In this document: piece after piece, positions 8,941 through 16,953 of the stretch
Layout of the letters: every line of letters begins with the position of its first letter
Position numbering within the stretch: the stretch's first letter is position 1
Assembly (NCBI RefSeq): GCF_036417355.1
Contig: NZ_CP143889.1
Location: 2,356,001 to 2,420,000, forward strand
DNA length: 64,000 bases
Direction: 5' to 3'
Origin: Akkermansia sp. RCC_12PD
GTDB lineage: Bacteria; Verrucomicrobiota; Verrucomicrobiia; Verrucomicrobiales; Akkermansiaceae
Notes under the pieces: model-generated
Told to the model about the DNA's origin: nothing
What the model saw: the letters and a program-made list of their open reading frames with translations, nothing else
The model's database searches: none
Position numbers and translations under genes: made by a program

Positions 8941-11502
8941 ATGAATGGTTTTCAACTTCTTCAATGTGGTTTTGGCGTGGCGGCCCTGCTGGCGGGCCCC
9001 GTCATGGGCGCGCCCGCTGTCTATCCCGTTCCCCAGCAATCCAAACTGTCTTCCCAGACGGCGGCTTTCTCCGGGAAACCGTCCGTCGTGGTCCGTTCCG
9101 CCAGGACGCAGGGAGACAAACTGCTGGCCGGCGTGCCGGAAAAATCCGGCGCGTACAAGCTGGTGGTCTCCCCGCAGGGGAAGGTGGGCATCGGCGCCCA
9201 TGACGAGCGCGGGGCGTTTTACGCCATGCAGACGCTGCGCCAGTTGGGCAAAAAGACCGGAAACGGCGACGCCGTGATGCTGCCCGTGGGAGAAATCACT
9301 GACTGGCCGGACATTGAGTTCCGCGGCACGGTGGAAGGATTCTACGGCACCCCCTGGAGCCATGAAGCCCGCCTGAGCCAGCTGCGCTTCTACGGGCAGA
9401 ACAAAATGAACACCTACATTTACGGCCCCAAGGACGATCCCTACCATTCCTCCCCGCACTGGCGGGATCCCTATCCCGCGGACCAGGCCGCCCAAATCAG
9501 GGAGTTGGTGAAAGTGGCCCGGGAAAACCATGTGGACTTCGTCTGGGCCATTCACCCCGGCAAGGACATCAAGTGGACGGAGGAAGACATGAACAACGTC
9601 ATCAAAAAGTTTGAGATGATGTACAAGCTGGGAGTACGCTCCTTCGCCGTGTTCTTTGACGACATTTTTACCGAAGGCAAGAGAGGAGACATGCAGGCCC
9701 TCCTCCTGAACAAGATCAACAACGAATTCGTCAAGGTCAAGAAGGACGTTACTCCCCTGGTCATGTGCCCCACCCAGTACAACCGCGGCTGGGCGGACGA
9801 CAAGCCGGGAACTTACCTGGACATTCTGGGCGAACAGCTTGACCCCTCCGTCCATATCATGTGGACGGGCAACTCCGTGTGCCATGACATCACACTGGAG
9901 GGCCAGGAATGGGTGAACAAAAGAATCAAGAGGCCGTCCTACGTCTGGTGGAACTTTCCCGTTACGGACTACTGCCGCTCCAACCTGTGCATGGGCCGCG
10001 TTTACGGACTGCCCCAGGAACCCGGATCACGGGAATCCATGAGCGGGCTGGTCTCCAACCCCATGGACAAGCCGGAAGCCTCCAAGGTAACGCTCTTCGG
10101 CATTGCCGACTACGCCTGGAACATCAACGGCTTCAAGTCGGACGAAGCCTGGAAGGAGGGCATTGTGCGCCTCTATCCGCAGGCTGCGGAGGCCATGCAG
10201 GCATTTGTGGACCACAACTCCGACCAGGGCCCCAACGGTCACGGCTACCGGCGTGAGGAATCCGTGAACATAGCCCCTGTGGTCAACCGCGTGCTGGAAG
10301 CCGCCCGGGAGGGCAAGGTGGTGAAATCGGACACAGACCTGCTCAAAAAGGAATTCTCCCGCATGGCCGCCGCCGCTCCCGTCATACGGGAAAAGGTGGA
10401 CAACCCCCGCCTCATGAAGGAAATTGGCGCCTGGGTGGACGCCTTTGAACAACTGGGCATGGCCGGGCAGCACGCCGTGGCTGCTCTGGAAAGCAGCAAT
10501 CCCAAGGCGGCCGTGACGAACTTGGTGAAAGCCACGCAGGCGCTTGCGGCCATGGACCGCATCTCCCAGCAGCACAACCAGCAGGGGCAATTGTACCGTT
10601 CCGCGGTGAAAACCGGTTCCCGCGTAATGACACCCGCCGTCAATGAACTGGCGGACATCGTTTCCAGGAAAACCTTCCCGTCTCTTTCCGGAACGCCCGC
10701 CCTCTCCCCCAAGCCCCTGGTGAAGGGCGGCAGCATGGACAAGGCGGAACTCTTCTGTGACGGGGACCGCGGCACCTTCTGGCATTCCGGAGCTTATGGA
10801 CAGCCGGGGGACTGGTACGGCGTGGACTACGGCATGGCTATCCCCGTCAGGAGCGTGGAAGTGCTGATGGGACGCAATGACAAGGACGGAGACTACGTGG
10901 CCAAAGGGCAGCTGGAAGCCACCCAGGACATGAAAACCTGGAAGCCCCTGGGACCGGAAACCTCCGGCATGCAGGTGGCGTGGCAGGCGCCCAAGCCCGT
11001 TTCCGTCCGCGCCGTGCGCTACCGCGTCATTGAACCTAAAAAGACGGACAACGGCCGTGGCGTATGGACGGCCATTCGTGAAATCTCCGTGAATGCGCCG
11101 GCCGCCGCCCGCGCTTCCTCCAATGTGGCGGGGCTGGAAGGCGTTTCCGTGCAGAAATCGGACAAAATCGTGCGGATCAACCGTGTGATGGAAACCCATA
11201 AGATGAAGCCCGGAGAATTCATCGCCCTGGACCTGGAAGGGCCCACGGACGCCACCTGGCTGGAAATCAACCTGGAACGGGATGACGTGAACTCCTGGGC
11301 GGAAGTGGTGCTGGATGTGGAAGGGGCCGCCAAGCCCGTGGTGCAGAAGCTGGACAGGCAGGGCCAAAACTTCATTGCCAAGGCCAACCAGCTTCCCAAG
11401 GGCATCAAGGGCATGAAACTGGTCAACAAGAGCGGCAAGGAACAGGACGTGGTGCTGAACATGTTCAAATTCGACGTCCCCCCCCGCCGATCCTGGAGCT
11501 AA
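8941..11502 (+). CDS. Secreted GH84 beta-N-acetylglucosaminidase (O-GlcNAcase-like), C-terminus lost by frameshift
   Basis: Exported glycoside hydrolase expected to release terminal beta-GlcNAc from host mucin or other glycans by substrate-assisted catalysis. It has a signal peptide (1-23), then an N-terminal GH20b-like domain (about 25-120). The GH84 catalytic domain (about 120-430) starts RGTVEGFYGTPWS and carries the paired acids D240-D241 in FFDDIF, matching the family's catalytic Asp pair. A helical region follows, then a discoidin/CBM32-like domain (about 590-715, containing DGDRGTFWHS), then a beta-rich tail. The frame ends early at 11502 because of eight C at 11478-11485; with seven it would continue to 11803. 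The catalytic domain is intact, so activity could survive. Confidence 0.88.
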   Translation: MNGFQLLQCGFGVAALLAGPVMGAPAVYPVPQQSKLSSQTAAFSGKPSVVVRSARTQGDKLLAGVPEKSGAYKLVVSPQGKVGIGAHDERGAFYAMQTLRQLGKKTGNGDAVMLPVGEITDWPDIEFRGTVEGFYGTPWSHEARLSQLRFYGQNKMNTYIYGPKDDPYHSSPHWRDPYPADQAAQIRELVKVARENHVDFVWAIHPGKDIKWTEEDMNNVIKKFEMMYKLGVRSFAVFFDDIFTEGKRGDMQALLLNKINNEFVKVKKDVTPLVMCPTQYNRGWADDKPGTYLDILGEQLDPSVHIMWTGNSVCHDITLEGQEWVNKRIKRPSYVWWNFPVTDYCRSNLCMGRVYGLPQEPGSRESMSGLVSNPMDKPEASKVTLFGIADYAWNINGFKSDEAWKEGIVRLYPQAAEAMQAFVDHNSDQGPNGHGYRREESVNIAPVVNRVLEAAREGKVVKSDTDLLKKEFSRMAAAAPVIREKVDNPRLMKEIGAWVDAFEQLGMAGQHAVAALESSNPKAAVTNLVKATQALAAMDRISQQHNQQGQLYRSAVKTGSRVMTPAVNELADIVSRKTFPSLSGTPALSPKPLVKGGSMDKAELFCDGDRGTFWHSGAYGQPGDWYGVDYGMAIPVRSVEVLMGRNDKDGDYVAKGQLEATQDMKTWKPLGPETSGMQVAWQAPKPVSVRAVRYRVIEPKKTDNGRGVWTAIREISVNAPAAARASSNVAGLEGVSVQKSDKIVRINRVMETHKMKPGEFIALDLEGPTDATWLEINLERDDVNSWAEVVLDVEGAAKPVVQKLDRQGQNFIAKANQLPKGIKGMKLVNKSGKEQDVVLNMFKFDVPPRRSWS

Positions 11503-11803
11503 CCTTGCGGCCCTGAGCGACAGGAACCTGAAAACGGTGTACCGTGCGGACAAGCCTCTGGACGTGGTGATTCCCAATCTGGACAACCCCAGGGCGACCA
11601 AACTCGTCGTGGTAGGGTCCGCGGCATACGCTGTGCAGGCCCGCAGGGGTGAAGGCGCGTGGACATCCGTAGGCAAGAAGGCCGCGGGAGCCGGAGCGGC
11701 GGAATTCGCCATTCCCGCCGGGACTACTGCCGTGCGCCTGTTCTACAACGCTCCCCAGAAGGATGCCGTGATCAATGAAGTGATCTTCTCTTCCAAAAAA
11801 TAG
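11486..11803 (+). pseudogene. Out-of-frame C-terminal segment of the GH84 gene
   Basis: Removing one C from the run at 11478-11485 makes the preceding frame read on as ADPGANLAALSDRNLKTVYR and continue to a TAA at 11803. This restores about 100 residues of a beta-sandwich-like tail (ending NEVIFSSKK). As given it can be translated only from an internal GTG at 11537. It is the end of the GH84 protein, not an independent gene. Confidence 0.75.
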
Positions 11804-11822
11804 GCGGTTTTATCCGTCTTCC

Positions 11823-11854
11823 GCAGGGCCGCCCGGATATTCCGGCGGCCCTGC
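11823..11854 (+). terminator. Hairpin terminator after GH84
   Basis: Perfect 11-bp stem GCAGGGCCGCC (11823-11833) / GGCGGCCCTGC (11844-11854), with further CGG/CCG pairing inside. It begins about 20 bases after the restored stop codon. There is no U-run, so its strength as a terminator is uncertain. Confidence 0.55.
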
Positions 11855-12095
11855 TGCGTACCGGCATGACGGCTCCGGCAGGCGGCCGGACCGGAATGGT
11901 GAGAAAAAGACCGGGCGTGGCCGGATGCCTTTTCCATGCCTCGTAAAAACGGCCTGGAACTCTTCCGCGTAAAGGGCGCGGGGAATGAGGAGCGCATTCA
12001 AATGGCCAGCCGTGCCGGGTACATTCGGCAGCCGTCCCGGCTGAAACATTCGGAAACAACCTTGACCCTGTTGGCCGGAGGGTTAAAATATTGAC

Positions 12096-13835
12096 ATGAC
12101 ACCGGGCTTTCATTGGACTCTGCGCCCCTCCGTGAAGGAGGACGATCCGGCCCTGAAAGCATTCCCCGCGGAACTTCCCCTGCTGGTCAAGCAGCTCCTG
12201 CTCCAGCGCGGATTCAAGGGAGGCGCGGAAACGGAACTGTTTCTGGAACCCAGGCTCTCCCACCTGAGCGATCCTTTCCTGATGGGGGAAATGGGCGCCG
12301 CCGTGGAACGCATCTTCCAGGCCGTGGACGCGGGGGAAACCGTGTGCATCTACGGGGACTACGATGTGGACGGCGTCACCTCCGTGGCCCTGCTCAGGGC
12401 CATTCTGATGGCGTACGACCTGGACCCCCAGTACTTCATTCCCGTCCGTTCCCGCGAAGGATACGGCCTGAGCGAAGCGGGCATGGAACGCTGCCTGTGC
12501 GAATGCTCGGACAAGCCCAGCCTGCTCATTACGGTGGACTGCGGCACTTCCTCCGTCAGGGAGGTGGACATGCTCAACAAGCGGGGAATAGACGTCATCA
12601 TACTGGACCACCACGAGGCCGGACCGCAGGGCAGGCCGGACGCCGTGGCGGTGGTCAATGCCAAAATAGAGGAAAACAGCCCGTACACCTACCTGTGCAG
12701 CGCGGGCGTGGTTTTCAAGCTGGCGCACGCCCTGCTCAAGGTGCGGAAATTGAAAACCTTTGACCTCAAGCTCTACCTGGACCTGGTTGCCGTGGCTACC
12801 GTGGCGGACATCGTCCCCCTGGTGGATGAAAACCGGATTCTGGTGCGCCACGGCCTGGGCAGGCTGGCCCACAGCCGCCATACGGGGCTGAAAACCCTGA
12901 CGGAAATAGCGGGCATCCGCCCCTCGGACGCCGCCAGCCATGCCGGATTCCTGAACGCCGCGCACGTGGGCTTCCGGATCGGGCCGCGCATCAACGCCGC
13001 CGGGCGCATGGACTCCCCCATGGATGCCCTGGAACTGCTGCTGACCATGGACAACAGGCGCGCCGTCCAGCTCGCCCAGATGCTGGACTCCCATAACCGC
13101 AAGCGGCAGGAGGAGGAGGAGGCTATCAGGACGGACGCCGTCCAAATGCTCCACAACTCCTTTGACCCGGAGCGGGACAACGTCATTGTACTGGGCTCCC
13201 GCGCGTGGCATCCCGGCGTGGTGGGCATTGTGGCCTCCCAGCTCATGCGGCGGTACCACAAGCCGACCTTCGTCATCGCCTTTGATGAAAGCGGGGTGGG
13301 CAAGGGCTCCGGGCGTTCCATCCCCGGCGTCTCCCTCGTGCAGGCCATCCATCAGTGCGCGGACACTTTGGTTTCCGGCGGCGGCCATGACATGGCGGCG
13401 GGCCTGGTGATTGAGGAATCCCGCATGGACGACTTCCGGCGGGCCTTCAACCGCTATGTTTCGGAGACCACCACGGAGGAACAGCGCTGCCCGGTGCTGA
13501 ACATAGACATGGAAGTCTCCTTCCAGGCCCTGACTCTGGACCTGCTGGACAGCTATGAAAAGCTGGAACCCTTCGGCAACTCCAATCCCCAGCCCCTCTT
13601 CATGAGCTCCGACGTCTTCCCCACGGAGCCGCCCAAGCGCGTGGGAACCAACCATCTGAAGCTCTTCATGCGCCAGGGCATGGTGGAACGGGACGCCATC
13701 TTCTTCAACGGCGCGGAACGGGAACTCCCCGAACCGCCGTGGGACATCGCCTTCACGATTGACCGGAACGTTTACCGGGGCAGGGCCTCCCTGTCCATTT
13801 CCATTCAGGAAATCCGTTCCCACCGGGAAATGTGA
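12096..13835 (+). CDS. recJ: Single-stranded-DNA-specific exonuclease RecJ
   Basis: 5'-3' ssDNA exonuclease of the DHH superfamily, acting in recombination and mismatch repair. The protein has 579 residues, normal for RecJ. Motif I is YGDYDVDGVTS (about 86-96), motif II TVDCGTSS (about 147-153), and motif III the diagnostic DHH at 171-173 (LDHHEAG). The DHHA1 half holds GPRINAAGRMD and the GGGHDMAAG loop that binds metal and DNA. A C-terminal OB-like domain is present (NIDMEVSFQALTL onward). All key acidic and His residues expected for the Mn-dependent active site are present. It is monocistronic between GH84 and leuA. Confidence 0.95.
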   Translation: MTPGFHWTLRPSVKEDDPALKAFPAELPLLVKQLLLQRGFKGGAETELFLEPRLSHLSDPFLMGEMGAAVERIFQAVDAGETVCIYGDYDVDGVTSVALLRAILMAYDLDPQYFIPVRSREGYGLSEAGMERCLCECSDKPSLLITVDCGTSSVREVDMLNKRGIDVIILDHHEAGPQGRPDAVAVVNAKIEENSPYTYLCSAGVVFKLAHALLKVRKLKTFDLKLYLDLVAVATVADIVPLVDENRILVRHGLGRLAHSRHTGLKTLTEIAGIRPSDAASHAGFLNAAHVGFRIGPRINAAGRMDSPMDALELLLTMDNRRAVQLAQMLDSHNRKRQEEEEAIRTDAVQMLHNSFDPERDNVIVLGSRAWHPGVVGIVASQLMRRYHKPTFVIAFDESGVGKGSGRSIPGVSLVQAIHQCADTLVSGGGHDMAAGLVIEESRMDDFRRAFNRYVSETTTEEQRCPVLNIDMEVSFQALTLDLLDSYEKLEPFGNSNPQPLFMSSDVFPTEPPKRVGTNHLKLFMRQGMVERDAIFFNGAERELPEPPWDIAFTIDRNVYRGRASLSISIQEIRSHREM

Positions 13836-13911
13836 TTCGTCTTCCGGGTCCTTTTTCCCTGCGGGGGTAAAAGTATCATTCCCGATATGCGCCTTTCCGC
13901 GCGCCGCAGGC

Positions 13912-13940
13912 TTGACAACAATCCGGCGGAAGTGCATTGT
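13912..13940 (+). promoter_or_regulatory. Candidate leuA promoter
   Basis: A consensus -35 TTGACA (13912-13917), a 17-base spacer and CATTGT (13935-13940) as a weak -10. It sits about 50 bases before a leucine-rich leader peptide and would give a leader transcript of roughly 245 bases before leuA. Inferred by eye only. Confidence 0.45.
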
Positions 13941-13989
13941 CTGGCCTGTTCCGCCCATTCGGGGAGGATTTGTTGTAAAAATAGGCAAG

Positions 13990-14040
13990 ATGAATACCCT
14001 GTTCCTGCAAGGTCGTCTATTGCTACTTCTCGGACGGTAG
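13990..14040 (+). CDS. leuL: Leucine-rich leader peptide of leuA (putative attenuator peptide)
   Basis: A 16-codon reading frame, MNTLFLQGRLLLLLGR, then TAG. Seven of the sixteen residues are leucine, five of them consecutive (codons CTA TTG CTA CTT CTC). The density of leucine codons just before a leucine-biosynthesis gene matches the design of leu operon attenuation peptides: ribosome stalling on Leu codons would report low leucyl-tRNA. A purine-rich AGGCAAG directly precedes the ATG. The stop codon lies inside a CGGAC/GTCCG hairpin, so translation would disturb it. No homologue has been checked; the call rests on composition and position. Confidence 0.6.
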   Translation: MNTLFLQGRLLLLLGR

Positions 14041-14101
14041 TCCGTGAAGATATCTTGATATGCGCCGGTGAGCCGTTCCGGCGCGAGGGAAGTAAACGGC
14101 T
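14031..14101 (+). promoter_or_regulatory. Alternative RNA hairpins in the leuA leader
   Basis: Three pairings can be read. The first is CGGAC/GTCCG (14031-14035, 14040-14044) across the leader stop codon. The second is GCGCCGG/CCGGCGC (14062-14068, 14078-14084). The third is AGCCGTT/AACGGCT (14071-14077, 14095-14101), whose left arm is in the loop of the second, so these two compete or form a pseudoknot. No U-run follows, so an ordinary intrinsic terminator is not evident. Control could act on Rho access or leuA translation. Confidence 0.45.
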
Positions 14102-14193
14102 GGTCTTGATTTGCGCCAAAGGAATGATTCCGGAACAGGAACGTTTTCCGTGCGCAGTTTCCGAAGGAATGAACACTTAACATTTTTACTGTA

Positions 14194-15354
14194 ATGAAAG
14201 AACACATACATATTTTTGATACGACGCTGAGGGACGGGGAACAATGCCCCGGAGCCGCCATGACCGTGGAACAGAAGGTGCGGATAGCCATGCAGCTTGA
14301 AGCCTTGGGCGTGGACGTCATTGAAGCCGGGTTCCCCGTCATTTCCGACGGCGACTTCCAGGCCGTCCGCACCGTGGCGGAGCGCACGGAGTCAAGCCGC
14401 GTCTGCGGTCTGGCCCGCTGCGTGGAAAAAGACATTCTGGCCGTTCATGAGGCCGTGGCTCCGGCCGGGAACCGGGGGCGCATCCACCTCGTTCTGGCGA
14501 CTTCCCCCATTCACCGCCAGTATAAGATGAACAAGAGCCGCGAGGAAATCCTGGCGATGGCCGTCAAGGGCGTCTCCCTGGCCGCGGGGCTGTGCCGGGA
14601 AGTGCAGTTTTCCGCGGAGGACGCCTCCCGCACGGAACCCGATTTTCTGGCGGAGGTGGTGGAAGCCGTCATTGGCGCGGGAGCCTCCATCGTCAACATC
14701 CCGGACACGGTGGGGTACACGATGCCGGATGAATTCCACCGCCTGATCTCCTACTTGAAGTCCAACGTCCCCAACGTGGACCGCGCCGTCATTTCCGTGC
14801 ACTGCCATGACGACATGGGGATGGCCGTGGCCAATTCCCTGGCGGCCATCCGGGCCGGAGCCCGGCAGGTGGAAGGGACGATCAACGGCATCGGGGAACG
14901 GGCCGGAAACACCGCTCTGGAGGAGGTCGTCATGGCGGTCCATTCCCGCCCGGACTTCTTTTCCGGCCTGGAAACAGGCATCCGGACGCGGGAGCTGGTG
15001 AAAACCAGCCGCATCGTGGCGGAGATGAGCGGCATGGCTGTTCCCCGTTCCAAGGCCGTGGTGGGGGCGAACGCTTTTTCCCACGGTTCCGGCATTCATC
15101 AGGACGGCATCCTGAAAAACCGCAGCACGTATGAAATCATGAACCCGGAGGAAATAGGCTGGGGCCCTACGGAACTGCCCCTGACCAAGCATTCCGGCAG
15201 GCACGCCGTGAAAATGCGGCTGGACGCGCTGGGCTTTTCCATCCCGGAAGAAGACATGCCGCGTTTCTTCGAACTGTTCAAGCAGCGCGGAGACCGCTGC
15301 AAATTCGTGTATGACGACGATCTGTCAGACATGGCCAGGTCCATGCTGGCCTGA
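14194..15354 (+). CDS. leuA: 2-isopropylmalate synthase, short form without regulatory domain
   Basis: Condenses 2-oxoisovalerate with acetyl-CoA, the first step of leucine synthesis. The TIM barrel opens IFDTTLRDGEQ (R13, D14 catalytic/metal). The segments GVDVIEAGFPVISDGDF and CGLARCVEKDI match LeuA closely. Metal-binding HCH occurs at 203-205, and GIGERAGN (232-239) and SGIHQDG are present. At 386 residues it stops where enterobacterial LeuA (about 520) enters the C-terminal leucine-binding domain, so feedback inhibition may be absent. Homocitrate synthase (NifV) has a similar length, but the N-terminal segments and the leucine-rich leader favour LeuA. The start has no clear Shine-Dalgarno. 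Confidence 0.85.
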   Translation: MKEHIHIFDTTLRDGEQCPGAAMTVEQKVRIAMQLEALGVDVIEAGFPVISDGDFQAVRTVAERTESSRVCGLARCVEKDILAVHEAVAPAGNRGRIHLVLATSPIHRQYKMNKSREEILAMAVKGVSLAAGLCREVQFSAEDASRTEPDFLAEVVEAVIGAGASIVNIPDTVGYTMPDEFHRLISYLKSNVPNVDRAVISVHCHDDMGMAVANSLAAIRAGARQVEGTINGIGERAGNTALEEVVMAVHSRPDFFSGLETGIRTRELVKTSRIVAEMSGMAVPRSKAVVGANAFSHGSGIHQDGILKNRSTYEIMNPEEIGWGPTELPLTKHSGRHAVKMRLDALGFSIPEEDMPRFFELFKQRGDRCKFVYDDDLSDMARSMLA

Positions 15355-15360
15355 ATTCAC

Positions 15361-15396
15361 GCCGTCCGGGAACCTGTTGCAAGGTTCCCGGACGGC
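15361..15396 (+). terminator. Strong hairpin after leuA
   Basis: Perfect 14-bp stem GCCGTCCGGGAACC (15361-15374) / GGTTCCCGGACGGC (15383-15396) with an 8-base loop, beginning seven bases after the leuA stop. It lacks a U-tail but is the obvious 3' end of the transcript. Confidence 0.6.
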
Positions 15397-15486
15397 GGCT
15401 GTCCCGTAACCGGAGACGGCTCTGCGGCGGCGGGAGAGCAAGGTTGATGAAAAACCCCATGAATTTGCTCCGTATAGATTCCATAT

Positions 15487-16938
15487 ATGTGGCTCCCCAA
15501 ACTAATCCCGTCCCTGTTCCTCTGCCTGTCCGGTCTTTTCGCGCAGGCCGCGGAGAATGTCCGCGTTCACGGCATTGCCGACCTGTCCCATGAATTCTCC
15601 TTTTATGCGGACGGCAGATTCCGCAGCCAGTATCTTCCCGACCAGGTTGTCTTGAGCAACTGGGGCAACCTCTATGATCTGGATACGGACAACATCAACC
15701 TGATCGCCCTGCTGGGCTGTGATGGCAACGTGCGCTACAATGCCCGCGACGTCGCCTTTCTGAAGAAATTCCTGCGGCAGGGCGGCTGCGTGCTGATTGC
15801 CGGGAATGCGGGAACAAAAGGCCAGAACCTGCTGCTCTCCGAATTCGGCGCCCGGTTTGAAGGAAAAGCCGTGCCCCCCTTCTCCCTGACTTCCGCTGTG
15901 GGCGGTTCTTCCGCCGTTGCCGGAAACAACTTGAGCGTGCTGGTCTTGAAACCGGGAGGGAAGTGGGAGACCCTCGTGCAGGATTCCGCGCAGGCCCCCG
16001 TGATGGCCCGCAGGAAGGAAGGAAAGGGAACATTGATTGCCGTTGCCCGCAATTTGCTGGGCAGCAATCCTGACGGCAAGGACGCCCTGAACAGGGAATG
16101 GGTAACGCCCGTACTGAAGGAGGCCGCTTCCGGCAAAGAGGTGAGCGGAGAAAAGCCGCTGCCCGCGGTAGGTTCCACCCGGATGGGAAATTCGAAGGTG
16201 GTGGATGGCGTGACGTTCCATTATTCCGATTATCTGGCGCCCTACTTCCAGGACATGATCAGGATTGAGGCCCAATGCCGCCCCGCCATGGAAAAGCGCC
16301 TCGGCGTGCCTCTCTCCCAGGGAATGGGAAACCAGGTGGGGCTGCTGGCGACCGGAGGCGGGGGTTTTTCCGCCGGAGGCTATGTGGGCCTGGCCGTCTT
16401 CTGGGAGAATTTTCCGAAGGAAAAGAAGGGCATGATCGAATTCCTGTGCCATGAATTCACCCACTCCTGGGTGCTTCCCCATCCCGAGGTATGGAACGAA
16501 CCCATCGCCACCTACGTGGGGGACGTGGTCATGGGCGACTTGGGCTATCCGGAGGAAGGCAAACGCCGCATTGAAAACACCATCCGCCGCGCCAGCACCC
16601 TGGATCCGGACATGACCGTGTACGACATCTACGGCAACACGGAACGCCCCGGAGCCGTCCGGCTGGACGGAGGCAGGAAAAACGAGATACACTGGGGCAA
16701 GTCGTTCTGGGTCTTTGAACAGCTCCGCGGCATGGACCCGGAGTTCCTCTCCAAATACTTCCGGGCCAAGCGGAAATATGTTCCCGCCAGAATGGACCAC
16801 CGCTATAACATGGATGACACCGTGGCCATCATCAGCATTGCGCTGGGGAAGGACATGTTCCCGTGGTTCAATGAACACGGCATGCCCGCGGACCGGGAAA
16901 AGACCCCGTTCAGCAAGCATATTCCTTCCGGCAAATAA
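15487..16938 (+). CDS. Secreted HExxH zinc metallopeptidase (M60-like gluzincin)
   Basis: Exported protein of 483 residues with a signal peptide (1-22, LFLCLSGLFAQAAE). The N-terminal third (about 60-200) resembles a class I glutamine-amidotransferase-like fold (LLGCDGNVRYN, GGCVLIAGNAGT) with no obvious catalytic Cys-His pair. The C-terminal half carries HEFTH (H322, E323, H326) with E338 eleven residues on, fitting the gluzincin pattern HExxH(8-28)E of M60/enhancin-like peptidases, some of which cut mucin-type glycoproteins. Substrate here is unknown. It is transcribed alone after the leuA hairpin and converges with the GT2 gene only 15 bases away. Confidence 0.7.
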   Translation: MWLPKLIPSLFLCLSGLFAQAAENVRVHGIADLSHEFSFYADGRFRSQYLPDQVVLSNWGNLYDLDTDNINLIALLGCDGNVRYNARDVAFLKKFLRQGGCVLIAGNAGTKGQNLLLSEFGARFEGKAVPPFSLTSAVGGSSAVAGNNLSVLVLKPGGKWETLVQDSAQAPVMARRKEGKGTLIAVARNLLGSNPDGKDALNREWVTPVLKEAASGKEVSGEKPLPAVGSTRMGNSKVVDGVTFHYSDYLAPYFQDMIRIEAQCRPAMEKRLGVPLSQGMGNQVGLLATGGGGFSAGGYVGLAVFWENFPKEKKGMIEFLCHEFTHSWVLPHPEVWNEPIATYVGDVVMGDLGYPEEGKRRIENTIRRASTLDPDMTVYDIYGNTERPGAVRLDGGRKNEIHWGKSFWVFEQLRGMDPEFLSKYFRAKRKYVPARMDHRYNMDDTVAIISIALGKDMFPWFNEHGMPADREKTPFSKHIPSGK

Positions 16939-16953
16939 ATGGGGCGCACCGCC

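Noticed and set aside
10027-11712. 561-codon open frame antisense to the GH84 gene
   Set aside because: Shadow with no recognisable motif and no ribosome site; the sense frame is a clear GH84 protein.
11772-14435. 887-codon open frame antisense to recJ and the leuA leader
   Set aside because: Shadow of GC-rich recJ codons; the composition (many His, Gly and Arg) and lack of domains show it is not coding.
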